Assembly: GCA_032821775.1 (NCBI GenBank)
Contig: JAVLRN010000008.1
Span: forward strand, 620,001 to 684,000
Source of the DNA: Sanguinoderma infundibulare
Taxonomy: Eukaryota > Basidiomycota > Agaricomycetes > Polyporales > Polyporaceae
DNA: 64,000 nucleotides
Reading direction: 5' to 3'
The position numbers were made by a program, and so were the translations under genes. Below, in pieces: positions 23,346 through 35,996 of the stretch (position 1 is its first letter; each line of letters begins with the position of its first letter). Below the pieces are notes generated by a model that was not told the origin of the DNA, did not search any database, and saw only the letters and a list, made by a program, of their open reading frames with translations.

Positions 23346-24974
23346 TCATCGCGCCTCGAGCAACTGACCCCCCGCCGCAGCGCGCTCGATGCCCTTGAAG
23401 ATGACCTGCACCCGCCTCTGCGTGCCCTCATCGTCCGCCGCGCCCACCGCGTCCTCCTCCCCGTCCTCCTGCTGCTGCCCGGGCAGCGGGCCAGCCATGA
23501 ACTCCGCGACGAACTGCGCGATCGCCCGCTCGCCCACCTCCGTCAGCGCCCGCGCGCCCCACCGCCACTCGTACGTCTGTAGCTGGTCGTCGCCTGCGGG
23601 GGCCTGTGTACCACGCGTGCGTTTCGCGCCGCCTTTGCCTGCGGCGGTGCCGACGCGGTGCTTCTCGATGTAGCCCTGGCGCATGAGCTGCGCGAGGTAC
23701 GCGTCGATCGTGAAGGACTGTGCCGTCGCTTGGCTGCTGAGCGGGATCAGTGCGTTCACGGGCAGCTGCAGCTGTTTAAGGATCCTGCGCAGATCAACTG
23801 GAGCAGAGCACGACGTGTGAGTGCACTCGGTGCGGTGGAATGCAGCGAAAACACGCGTACCGTCCTTCATCATGCGTCCGTCCACCAGGATGAGCGCAAG
23901 GACGACGTAAAGGATGCCGGTTGAGGCGAGCTGGTCCGAGCTGTGCCACGCGAAGATGCTCCCCGATGACCGCTGGCCGATCGGGTTGTCGTCCTCGGCG
24001 AACTCCTCGTTCTCGTCCACGTGCTCCTTCTGCTCGAACTCGCGAATGTCCGCGTCGGGCGCGCATGCTTGTTCTATGAGTGCGGGGTCGAGGAGGGAGC
24101 GGAGTATGTACGATTTTGTGCCGGTCGGGGCAGCTGTGAGGTGATCAGCAAAGACGCTTGTCGGGTGCATGCTTCACAGGAAGGGATAGAAGAAGTAGGC
24201 AAGGGTATGCGCGTTCGAAAGAACGAGGAGGGAGTTAGATCGCGTGCGCAAGGACTAGGACATCGGTGGCAAGGGAAGGCCAGCTTGCCTGAACGAGATG
24301 GCTTTCACATTCCCTTTCCGCCTCCGTGAAAGGGCCGGTCCGGTGATAGGACAGTGACAGGTGCGAGATATCCCCTAATCGCTTGCCAACTCCCTGCCAA
24401 TTCCAATCGTACGCAGCAGAGTGTAAAGCTCACCTTTCTTCTTGACACCAGTGTTCTTCAACAGGTCCGCGTCCTTGTCGCTCATGTCCTTATCAGAAGG
24501 CATGGCCTGCATCTCGACGAGCTCCATCCCAAAGGTCTTATGGAGGATTTGGTTCGCAGCAGTAAGGACCGCATTGAACGTGCGCGTGCCTGTCCCCAAA
24601 ACTGAAGAAAACACGTTCAATGGTCAGGACAACGCGCAATAATGATAAGGCGCACCTTTCTTGGATATCTCATCCCTCCTCAGCGGCAGCCTCCGCTGTT
24701 CGTGGAAGAGGGCAAGGCGGACCAAGTCGCGCGCCTTCTTGTCGATGTCCTGCAGGCGACGAGCGCGTTGGCAGCGTGTGCGCGCGCGGAGTGTGGAACG
24801 ACTCACCCCTTCGACCTTTTCTCCTCCATCCTCGTCATCGTACCCGTCCTGTGCGGCCTGGCCTTCTTCGGGCTGTTCCTCTACCTGCGCCCGTCGCGAA
24901 CGTCCTTGAGTTGCACGCGGTGGCTGCGATTGCGATGCTTGAGGTGCACGTTGAGAACGTGTTTGTCGGACCGT
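23346..24974 (-). CDS. nse3: MAGE-domain protein (Smc5/6 subunit Nse3-like), copy 2, ATG lost
   Basis: Same exon layout as copy 1 shifted by 12,651 (exons 24,974-24,656, 24,601-24,434, 24,133-23,861 and 23,797-23,346), with the same ACG in place of the start codon and an upstream in-frame ATG at 25,184. The base at 24,042 in exon 3 is private to this copy and leaves the Nse3 protein frame open. If transcribed, it would produce essentially the same protein as copy 1. Confidence 0.75.
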
Positions 24975-25265
24975 GCCACGTGTTTTCGATAGAGATCCGT
25001 TGTCTGTAGCTAGCGGCAGACAGGTCAAGAGAGTCCAAGTCCAAGTTGACACCGTCTGGAAGCCAGTCAGACGCGTCGTGTCGCGTGTATCCCGTCGTGA
25101 CGTAAGGCGCCAGAGGCTGTGAAGGCAATTGAATGCTCGATCCCTCCCATCCTTCGACCATCCTTCGAACGACAACAAACACACGGATGCTAGCTATAGC
25201 GCTTCTGACCCCAATCTTCGTCTGCCGCCTCCAGTTGGCCATCGTGCGGCCGCCGAACAACCCCC

Positions 25266-25499
25266 ATGTCTACGCAGTCTACCAGCAGCCACGGACCTCC
25301 TGCACCCCCGTTCATGCCTTCACGGGCGTCATCTGTCTTTCTGACAGAAATTTACGAACCGGTCATCGACTCCGTACATGATGCGGTCTACTACAGATGG
25401 ATCTTCGCGCTCAAGAACTGCATGCTGATGTGTCGCGCCTGGTTGCCACGGAGCCGCCTTCACCTCTTCCAGGTCCTTTCCCTTGTAAACGTCAGTCGC
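25266..25499 (+). pseudogene. F-box protein relic, copy 3
   Basis: Same sequence as the copy at 12,615, with the ATG at 25,266. It is again divergent from an nse3 copy on the minus strand (24,974 downwards). No extra lesion separates it from copy 2. Confidence 0.65.
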
Positions 25500-25688
25500 A
25501 CCGCTGCTCGTAGGCCCTGCGACAACTGCTCAACTGCCTCGTCGACGTCTCTCTGCGTCCCACTAAAGCACGCATCCACCGCAACAGCACCGTTCCCTCT
25601 CCCTTGACGTCCGCACTCTCTATCCGAAACGACGCCTCTTTCAGCAGCTCCATCCTGTCCACCGACTCCTCTTGCCCGTCGCACCACG

Positions 25689-26144
25689 ATGTCGAACCCA
25701 TTTGTCTTTCTCTCAGAGAACAAGCTCCCCACGGACGCTTGCATCATGGCCCTTCTCCGCAAAGCAGACAAAGACTTTCCGCTGCCAAGCATCAACATCA
25801 GAAATGCTAGAAGGCTGACGTCCAACCTCGTCCTCAAGACGACCTCTCTCTTCCCTTCCCGCGCCGAAGTCGAAGCTATGCAGTTCGTTGCCAGCCACTG
25901 CCCACAGATCATCGGCCCGCGTGGTCACCGCTACTGGGAGTCTGGCGGCAGGGTTTACATCGTGGACTACATCGAGGGCGAGATGTACGCCAAGGTCATG
26001 TGTCGTCTCTCTCTCTCTGCAACGGCAATAGTCCGTCATGTGGACGCTGGTCAGATACGTCGCCGACCTCCGCCGCCGCATTCCCCAATCGCATTCACAG
26101 ACACAAAGTCTCCCGCACGCTGCTCTGTTTCCGCGTCCATGTGA
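25689..26144 (+). pseudogene. APH-like kinase relic, copy 3
   Basis: Identical in translation to the frame at 13,038. The private copy-2 base at 13,000 lies just upstream of the frame. Confidence 0.6.
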
Positions 26145-27076
26145 GTGATCCGCTTCCTAATACGCCCATAAACACATGCTCACCCTGTCATCCAAAGTGG
26201 CTGCCGTGATGCCCCGACCGTCCTTCCCACTACGTACCCCCACATGATGCGGCGGCTTGGAGAGAAGCGGGTCAAATGTTATGCCAGGTTGGAGGGCGAT
26301 GGGCGATGGGCGGTTTATCTAAACGTGAGTACGTCCGCAATCGCCCGACCCTCCTTGCGCACCATGTACCCTCCGACCCCGCCAGGACTATGCGACCGGA
26401 GCGTTCACAGAGAGCCTTGCGGACCTCTTGCTCTCCTCAGCAAGGGACCTGGTCCGTACGCACTTCGCTTCAGAACCGGTGCTGTTCCCAATCACGTCGG
26501 GGACGCTGCCCTGCGCAGAACACAGAGCGCGATCAACAAACAGGCTGACAAGTTGCGCCAAACATCCGTACGTACCCCAGGATGCGGCACGTGGATCGGA
26601 CAGCGAGGGTCACCATGATCCCGGTTGTTTGCACGTCGAGCGCGACGGCCAAGAGGTGAGTACAGATAGAGTGCAGGAGCTGATCATGTCGTCTTCCCCC
26701 TTCTTGACAGCCTTTATACATTTTGTCCGAGACTGCGCACGGACCGCCGACGCGCTCTCGCCCTCGTTCCATCTTCCATCTTCCAACTCCGTTTCCGACC
26801 ACCGGCATTGTGTCCCTGGCGTCCCGTCTCGCTTCCCGCAACCGAGCTCCTTTCGTCCAAGCGCACGCATATCTTCAAACACCCGAACGGCATGCATATT
26901 GCACATCGGCCCAGCCCTTTGTCTCGCCCGCCCCCCGCCCACCGACCAATTTCACGGAGGCGGTCCACCGCCTAGTCATCACACGGCGATCGCACCACCG
27001 CATACACCCGTGACGAACCGCCTGCAAACGTTGGCGCGGCGGTGACACCATCAAGGAGCTCCCGCACGCGATCTTC

Positions 27077-27322
27077 ATGAACCGGCGCATCCCCGACGAC
27101 TCTGGCAGCGGCTGCAAGCAGCTCTACCGCGCCATGAACGGCTACAACATCTTGGCCGATGACGCTCCACCGTCTGCACTCGCTCTCGCGGCCGTCCGAG
27201 ACGTTTTGAAAGTGCTGCCCAAAGACACGACCCTTTGCATGACGGGTTCCGACTTTTTTGATTTCGCCTCAGACAACCCGGGCATCGATTCGCGTGGGTT
27301 CGGGCAACGTTCGTGGAACTAG
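27077..27322 (+). CDS. Unassigned 81-codon frame, copy 3
   Basis: Identical in translation to the frame at 14,426. Function unknown. Confidence 0.3.
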   Translation: MNRRIPDDSGSGCKQLYRAMNGYNILADDAPPSALALAAVRDVLKVLPKDTTLCMTGSDFFDFASDNPGIDSRGFGQRSWN

Positions 27323-27785
27323 GATGCACGATCTGAGGTCGATACGAGCATATGGGAGCGAGGGAGATGCAATTTCGAAGGTCGGGACCTCCAATTTTTG
27401 TCGTAACTTACTCTGTATGGTTCTATTCTTACAGAAATCAAGTGTTTCGTGGTCTCGCGCACGTTTGTAAACGTGTGAGACAGTTTTGGCGGCGGTCAGA
27501 CGGGATTGACAAAGTCGCGTTTTCTTGCGATTCCATGGGGGCTGAAAATGCGCGTCCGCTCCCGCTCGCAATTCGCGTCGGGGTGCCGAGCGGAATGTTT
27601 CTATGGGCTCTGGAGATCGTGTACGACGCTTGTGACGCGTTCGTACCGTTGCCGGACGACTTTTTGAAAGTCGGGTCTTCGCGGTTTTCGTCGGTGGGCG
27701 GGCACGGGTGGCACATATAATCTCCCGGCCGTGGTCCGTCATTGGCGGTCATTCTGACTGTCGTGCATGACTCTTACAGGCCCAC

Positions 27786-28122
27786 ATGGAACGTCCATCA
27801 AGTACTCGAGACCCCACGCGAAGTTTCAGGATGAGCGGACGGCCCGACGGCTCATATGCAGTACGTCCTCTTGAGCGCCTTCAGAGCATTCTCTGTGTTA
27901 ACAGTCTCCAAACCACAGCGCTCACAAGTCCAAAGGATTTCGGCGAAGACCAATGGGGCCAATACCAGTCACCGACGGAACTCGAGATGCGCGTATACCA
28001 TCGGCTAGTCCACATCCGAGACCAGAGGGAACGGTACGAGGATATCCCGGACGAGATCTGGAACCACCTCGTCTTCAGCCTCACCACGCGGTTCCGCCTC
28101 CGTGTGCAAGCGAAGAGCGCCT
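27786..28122 (+). pseudogene. SAC3/GANP relic, 5' part, copy 3
   Basis: Translates identically to the fragment at 15,135, with the same interruption. Confidence 0.7.
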
Positions 28123-29373
28123 CGGCATGCGCAGATGAAAACAAGCGTCGGCTCGAAGGAGGTTCCGAAGTGCACACTGTTCTCGCGGTGCCTGGCTTAA
28201 ACACCGGAGACTCATCCACCGCAGACCCAAAAATACGAAAAAAGCGCCGCCCAAGCGGAGCAGTCGACTGTCGTCGTCTCGCAGGGCGTCGAACGAGGGT
28301 GTCTTATCCATTTCAGACTGCGCTCTAGGTCTAGGCAGCTCGCGCGCGGGGAACCCAAGGACGCAAATCCGATTGTGCTGTCCACGCGTTGATGTCATCC
28401 ACCCAACCATCGCGTCCCGCGAAAGTATAGCTCGAGTGCACCCAGACGTCGCTACACGATTAGACTTCGCAACTCTGCACGAAACGCAGGAGCGCACCGC
28501 GCCTCTCCGTTTTTGAGAAGCTGGCGGCGGCGGCCCCCACACGACGCAAGAAGGAAGACGAGGCCTGGCGGGTGGCAGCTGTGCACGGCAACGTCAACGA
28601 AGTTCGGGGCGAGCATTGTGCACCCATTAATTCAGCCCCCTGCCTCAACCGCTTTCCTGACCTGCATCGACCCCGCACTCATCGAGCAGGCATGCACCCC
28701 CGAAGCCGAGATCCGGGAACTCGAGCAGAAGGAGTACGGGGACGAGAACAAGGAGTTCGCAGAGGATGATAACCCGATCTGCCAACGGTCGACGGGGAGC
28801 ATCTTCGCGTGGCACAGCTCGGACCAGCTCGCCTCAACGGGCATCCTTTACGTCATCCTTGCGCTCATCATGGTGGAAGGATGCACGATGAAGGATGGTA
28901 CGCGTGTTTTCGCTGCATTGCACCGCACGGAGTGCACTCACACATTGTGCTCTGCTCCAGTTGACCTGCGCAGGATTCCCGAACAGCTGCAGCTGCCCGT
29001 GAATGCCCGGATCCCGCTCAGCAGCCAAGCGACGGCCCAGCCCGTCACGATCGATGCGTACCTCACGCAGGTCATGCGTCAGGGCTACTTCGAGAAGCAC
29101 CGCATCGGCACTGCTGCAGGTAAAGGCGGAGCGAAGCGTGCGCGCGCCGCCCAGGCCCCTGCAGGCGACGACCAGCTCTAGGCGTACGAGCGGTGGTGGG
29201 GCGCGTGGGCGCTGGCGGAGGTGGGCGAGCGGGCGATCGCGCAGTTTGTCATGGATGTCATGGCGGGCACGCTGCTCGGCCAGCAGGAGGAGGATGGGGA
29301 GGAGGATGCGGTGGGCACGGCGGGCGACAACTCACCACGCGGTTCCGCCTTTGCGTGCAAGCGAAGAGCGCCT
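28080..29373. repeat. 43-bp direct repeat flanking the SAC3 insertion, copy 3
   Basis: Repeat arms at 28,080-28,122 and 29,331-29,373, identical in layout to copy 2. Confidence 0.8.
28657..29330 (+). pseudogene. nse3 (MAGE) 3' fragment inserted in SAC3, copy 3
   Basis: Identical to the fragment at 16,006; nonsense codon at 29,179-29,181. Confidence 0.85.
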
Positions 29374-31162
29374 TGATCACGACGGTCTCGAAACACTCTG
29401 TGGACGCCGACGCGATGGAGATCGCGACGTTGAGTGCCTTCTCGGTGTTCGGCTCGTCTGGATCTACGTTCCCTTCGTCCTCCAGTGCACCCGCTACATC
29501 GGCGTTTGGGAACTTCGCGGCCAAGCCCAACGTATTCGGAGGCGCAACTTTCGAGCCTGCGTCTAGCACATTTTCGTTGCATCGTCTGTTGCACCCACAG
29601 TTTCGCTACCGAAGCCACCCGGGAGCCTCGTTAGCATTCCATTAGTCCCCCCACATCAACCACAGCATGCATCACTGACGCAACCCACGATTCCACCCCC
29701 AGTTCCTACCAAACCATCCTCACCTGTTGCCCCCGAACAGCCCTTCGCTGCGCCTTTCCAAAACCCCTCCCACATCTTCGAGCGGCGGAAGTCGGCATGG
29801 GAATTTCGGGCTCGTCGTCTCCCTTCTCTCGCCTCAAGGAAAAACGCATGACATCACCCCAACACTGGGCAACGCCCCAGAACCACGCACACCTATATCC
29901 CCGACTGCCGGTCCACCTGCTCTCGGATGGCTTCCCGCTGTTGCGCTTCCTCCCACGCCCACCGTGCGGTGGTTCGACCCTGGCTCGCAAGCCGAAGAAT
30001 CCGATTCCGCCCTTTCGCGCAAGAAGTCGCTCCTCCACTTCCCCTCACTCACCATTCCGACGCCAAACGCGCCCGAGATCCTGAGCCTTATACACCTCAC
30101 GATGCCCGTCCCCACCAAGAACGCCAGCAGACCCTCGCCGCTGTTCCAGTCTCGTCAAGCTTCCGGCGCATCCACTTCGACTTCGACACCGCCAAAAGCC
30201 AGGACAGTATCATCAGCGAATGGGAAAGGCAAGGCGAAGGAGACCCGGGCTGACCTCAACACTATGGCGATAGGCTTCCTGCGTACGAGCGTGCTCGTGC
30301 ACGACTGCTGGAGCCTCTGGCACGCGCGAATGGAGGCGGAGCGCGGTGGGAGGAGGCATGCAGACGGAGCGTGGTATGCGGGAACAGGGACGTCGTGAAC
30401 ATCGTAGGGCGCGACAAGCGGAGGAAGAAGAGGCGGATATCGGTGCCGACGCTGGAAGAGGCGCATGCGAAGCGGAGACAGTGGGAGCAGTCCGAGAGGC
30501 CGCTGATGGACGAGGCACTCGCTCGGCGGTCACAGGAGGTGCGTCTTTGTTCTGATGGATGGGGAGCTGATTTGATTCGTCATGGTCGCGCGTAGAACCG
30601 GGAGGAGATCGAGAAGCGGTGGGCCCAGGGCTTGTTCCGGCAAACAGTGCTTGAGTGGCTGAAGGCGCGACTGGAGCCCGGGGACGAGCTGGACATTTGG
30701 TGCGTGTGGGTGTCGACGAACACGGAGAACGACAACACGGCGGTGTGGGTGGAGTGCAAGTTTGATGTTCCCTCGTCAGAATACTAGGTGTCAGAGAATG
30801 TCCTCTCAATACCGGCGTTCAACAGACCAGGTGTCAACGACGAGATCCCAAGGTAAGCATTATGACTAGCAGTTCATAGTCCGGTCGGTTGACAACAGTG
30901 TATGGCGTTGTAGGAAATATCGCATCCCCGACAACCATGACGTCCTCGAGGCACTACATCCCGTGTCTGCTTGTCATCGACTGGTCTGAGAACGAGGACG
31001 CCGAGAAGGCGAGAGACTTGGTCGGCATGGCATGTCATTCCTCGATACGCTGTATCGCGTTAGATTGCTTACCATTCGTCCAGACTGCATCATCATGCTT
31101 GATCGTACCGTCCGCGACCCTGTTGTTGTATGTCCGCTACTAAGTAGAAACCGACTGACTGA
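29331..31162 (+). pseudogene. SAC3/GANP relic, 3' part, copy 3
   Basis: Translates identically to the copy at 16,680, with all the same frameshifts and stops. Confidence 0.75.
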
Positions 31163-32728
31163 TTGTTATGCAGGCTTGGGCCGATGCCAAGGCTCTGCCG
31201 GTCTGACTCACCATTTACGTTCACCCATTCAGCGGCTCCGGGTGGGATCTGGCCGGGAAAGCCCAGGTCGTCACCGTCATACACACACCGGACCGCTCAA
31301 GGTTCTCGGCCCCCACCAAAGCACCTCGACGCAAGGGGGCATCAAGATCACGCTCGGGAGATCAGGGCATTTAGTTTCCGACCCGACGGACCCGGGAGCC
31401 GTGCACGGAACACTGAGCAGTAAGCGAAAATGGGCGCGAGCGGGACAGCCGCATGCGCAGTAATTACCGTTGTGTATGTTTGATTGCGGAGGCTGCGCCC
31501 GAAGCTCTGGACCATCTCCGCATGCGGTGTTCATGCGCTACATTGAATGCCCAGGATCCCACGCAAATCCTGGGGCCCGGGGGACCTGATCGGCGACTAG
31601 GAGAGTGAATGCCGAGCCTGTCGTGTGCAGAGGTTAATTACTGAGTTACTGTTACGCCGGGTACGCCTGTTCCTTGTTCCTCTCTAGTATAAAATTATAC
31701 CGGCGAAATGTAGATCTGTCGGACTCCATTCCGCGCGATTAAGGTTGTCGCTTGCTCGTATGGTCTGATATTCTGGATTTGCTGATCCACGGCCTGCGTA
31801 AATCGACTGCGCTGGGATTCGAGACCCAGGTGATACGCTGCCGTCTCGGAATTCATCCGTAATATACCGTCATGATCCGAGGGTGGTGTGATACTTTGCA
31901 TTTGCTTGGGCGAGTTGTCGCCAGCACTCAATCACATTGGCTCTCTCCTCACCGTATGCCTCTCTCATCACACCCTCTCCTCTATGCCATGTCATCGTCG
32001 CTGCACCGCCTGAGTAACCACGCCCTGAACGAACACTCTTCCGCTGGCCCATCGTCAGCTTGCGAAGATCACTTTCACGGAGTATGGAAATGTACGCTTC
32101 AGCTCTTTCATAGCATTCCCGAGCTCTATGCATGCTGAACTCCAATCCTTTTCTCGTTCACTGATTCGCACTCCCACATGGGACACATATCCTGCGACCA
32201 GGTGAACTCGTATCGACTGCCCTGAAGCCCGAGGTGCCTACCATCCTGGCCGACAGTGGGGACCTGATCATGCTCGGGAAGAACGTCGGCCACAACGTCT
32301 GCCTCGTACGTCCCACGGTCGTCATGCACATACAGCTGATCTTGAGCGGGGACGCCCTCAGCAGGCACCCTCCCCCTCGCTGGGATCACTCGAAGCAGAA
32401 CCCGCTACCCCCGGTCCAGTCACCGATAACTCGCAATCGCAGCCACCACCACATGAACGTGATGCTAACAAGACAGAGGCCGCTACAGCGTGTTCCTGCC
32501 CTCGCCCCAGTCCTCGTCCTTGAGCTCGGACAGCGAGTCTGAGGTCCAAGAGATATCGCCTCCTCCGTCTCCCCAGCGGGACCCCGCACCCTCATTCCCT
32601 CTGTCGACCTCGTCATTCAGCGGAGTCCGTCCGTTTTGCTGCGACTCGATTCCCCTAGGTGCACGCCTCCATTTGCTGCAGCAAATCCTACCCCCAATCC
32701 ACATCGCGGACTCTCCCGAGCCGGAATA

Positions 32729-33556
32729 CTACCCGCCGCCTGTTGAGGCGTTCTCGTTCCAGGAGATCCACGTCGAAGGCGGTGCAGTGGTCGAGGAAGA
32801 AGCTCCACGCTCCTCCCATCTGTCGCTCGCCACACCCGCACAGACTTGTTGGACGACGGGCTTGCGACGTACATGGCGTCGAACGAAAACAACGCCACGT
32901 GCGTGCGGTCCGTGTGTCCGTGGAGCTGCCTCACCCCTCGATGCACGTCGCTGAGGAGGTCGCCGCGGAAGAGCTTCAGGTTCGCGGTGGGGCCGGTCGA
33001 GCCAGAGACGAGCTGCACCGCGAGGACGCGCACCGGTCCGTCGTGCGCGTGGAGCGTCGCGAGCACCTTGCCAGTTTTGATGTTCCAGATCCGCACGGTG
33101 CCGTCGTCCGACGTGGTCGCGATGCGTGCGTCCGCTGCGTCCAATGAGGCACAGCACACCATCGCGTCGTGGTTCTTGAGCTCCTTGTGCAGCGCGCCCG
33201 ACTCCATGTTCCAGAGCCTGCAGATACCGTCGGTGCCGCCGCTCGCGAGGCGCCGCGCGGTGGCCGGCGATGTCGTGCAGGCAATCGTACGTCTGGTCAT
33301 CCCAGATCCACACGGTGCCGTTGTCCGAGCCCGATGCGAGCTTGCTGTCGTCCTGGGACCAGGCGAGAGTGCGGACGGGCTGCGAGCGGCCGGTGAGAGT
33401 AGCGAGGAGCTCGCCACTGCTGGCATCCCAGATCATGATGTGGCCTGGGTCGCCAGATGAGGCGAAGCGGGTGCTGTCAGGGGAGACGGCGAGGGTGGGG
33501 ACGTGTCTTTCTTTGGAGACTCCCATATCCTGAGGACGCCGATTGAGTCCCGACAT
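32729..33556 (-). pseudogene. WD40-repeat protein relic, copy 3
   Basis: Exact translated copy of the relic at 7,427, frameshift included (about 33,257-33,277). Confidence 0.75.
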
Positions 33557-34553
33557 GGATCTCTCCTCAAGCTGCGGACCCTGACCTTCACACCGCGATT
33601 AGGCCTGGGAGGAGCATCCCATCATCTGCGGCTGGCCGCGCACCCCCTCAGTGGTTTCCGAGTCTCCTGAGCCACACCAGCCGAGCGTGGTCGAGTCGCA
33701 GCCGGTCCACCAGCGTGAGGTGATCGAGATCAGCGATGATGATTGTGGTATGTCCTCTCTCGAGGTTGCTATGAGTACGCCCGTCGAGGGCAGTGAGGAA
33801 GCTCGTCCAGCCGAGGAGGGTTCCGAGGTTGAGATGGTGGACACAGTGTTCGGCGGCGCGGAGTCTATCCGGAGTCCTCCAGATGACCTCGCTCTGTGAA
33901 TGTGAGTGAGCCGTGCAGATGTGAAGTCGTCCGGGAGCGATACGCGTCACTTTCGGATGCGGAACTTGATGCTCGTATAGGAGCTCTTCGACCCACCTGG
34001 AACGCGTTGAAGGGCTTCAAACCTGCCAACTCGAACGTCAGCTTAGCAGGTGTGAAGCGGGCAGGCCAGAATGCCAGCTGTACATGGGAACAGACATTCT
34101 GCGCTAATCGCGGAGACGCATAGAGTTGTAGGGCGATATACGACAAGTTCCGAGACCAGCACACAAGTTCCCAGAGGATGCCAGCGAGGTGAGGCCCAAG
34201 CAAACTCCAGCGCAAGTGCTGACAAGTCCCAAGCCCTCAGAGACGAGTTTATCTGGAACATAGCAGCGGCGGCGAGAGACGACATGGGGGAGATGGTGGT
34301 GGCGGTGGCAGAAGGAGACTCGGAGGCAGGCGCGGGATCTCGCATCTCGCTTGAGAGCCAGATAGGCGCCCGTGGACTTGAACGTGTTTCTGCGTCGGCG
34401 TCCCTCGTTTTTACTTGCTCGGTCGTAGATCCTTTCGGTGTATTTCTGTCTTGAACGCTTGCTTTCCTTTCTCTCGTTTTCGACAGCCTCTGCCCGACGC
34501 CGCCACCAGTTGACATGAATATGCGTCCCTCCGGGTGTACTGACGCAGACCTA

Positions 34554-34717
34554 CCCTCCGTCTCCAATACCACCCTGTTGCCAATATAGCCCTCTATCGC
34601 CAATACCACCCTCTCTCGCCAATATAGCCCCCCCAGAGAATACTGACTTGAACCTACCATCCTCTGAGAATACACCCTCCTCTGAGAATACACCCTCCAT
34701 CTCCAATACAGTCCCCC
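34554..34717. repeat. Degenerate 18-19 bp minisatellite, copy 3
   Basis: Same length and same units as at 9,252 and 21,903. Confidence 0.8.
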
Positions 34718-35996
34718 ACAAGAGTACTGAGGCAAGTGATCGATCCGGGAGATTTCAGCACAGATGTGCATCCGCCTATCAACCGCGCCCCGTCCGCCGC
34801 ACGCCCGGCATCTCGACGCATGCACACCAAGACTCGCATCGCCTACGAGACAAAGCAAGCTACTCGGCACATTATGAGCGCAAAAACAAACGATGCGGAA
34901 GAACTTGGAGACGAATCGGTGACCCCGAGTGCTAACTTGTGGTAAGGGACATGTTGCGAACATGAGGCGATGAGAGCCTAGGCGCAGGGGCCACACGTCC
35001 GCTGCCACTTGTTCCTCGCCGCCATAGCCCACGCGTCCTTGGCCGTAGAATCCTACACTAGAAGCTCAGCCTTTGAGATTCGATCGTTGCCACGCCTTGC
35101 GGTCAACAATCCCAGTGCTCGCCACTGGCTCCCAATATGTCCTCGGATAACGAGCGCGCCAGACGTACGACCAACTTTAACCCGTGCGTCCAGGCCCAAG
35201 TCGATCCAGGATTGGACGCCTGTCTACGTTGAAATGAAAATAGAGGACGGCTTATTTGACGAGAGGATGGAAGAATGGCTCGAACTCATCCGAAATCTTC
35301 ACGGGTTTGGCTACGCCAGATGTTTTGTCAGTGCCGCCTTCAGTGGGTAGACTGTCGGCGTGCGTAAAGGGCCTACCACGCGTTTCGCATTGGCTGCCCT
35401 TGATGCCCCTGCTTCAACACCAACCAGCGTGAGGAGTACCCGGTCACTGTGGACACGAGGCCATGCCATCCACGGGTCTTGGCATTGGTCGCTGCTAGAT
35501 AAATGGGCTAGGTGATGGAAAGAGATCGGCACGAGAACCGCGACGCAAAGCAAGTCAAACTAACCTCGCATTTAATATCTTCGGGATGAGAAGCAAGCAA
35601 TCAGTGAGTACTAATGATATCGTCGACGACAAAAGGGGGGAAAGGTGATGCACTGGCGGAGGCAAGTCACAAAATTAGCCCGTCTGCAAGCGTCAGGTCA
35701 AGATCAGTGTTGTACCAACCTTTGATACGGTGTAATTTCGCGTGCCCTGTTGATGGCGCAGGGATCTGCTTGCGCAAGTACACTATGTATACACTATCAC
35801 GAATGAAGGACACGACAAAATCATGATCAATGTAGGCATTGTACGGAATCCACCAAACCGGCTTCGTTATATCTACAACAACCAAGTAAACCTTTTCAAT
35901 ATAAGCTAAAGCACTACTCACGCACGGAGCATTATTACACTATAAGGCGACCATGACCGAGCACGACCACGAAAGACACTCATACCTTCTCATCAC

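Larger units (their letters stand above)
12456..25106. repeat. Tandem unit, copy 2 (middle, complete)
   Basis: Complete middle copy. Its block A matches copy 3 and its block M matches copy 1. Three single-base differences are private to this copy: A at 13,000 (C in the other two), A at 13,647 (G in the other two) and G at 24,042 (C at 11,391 in copy 1 and at the aligned base of copy 3). These were found by comparing translated frames, so a change outside open frames could have been missed. The private changes argue that this copy is real and not an assembly echo. Confidence 0.95.
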
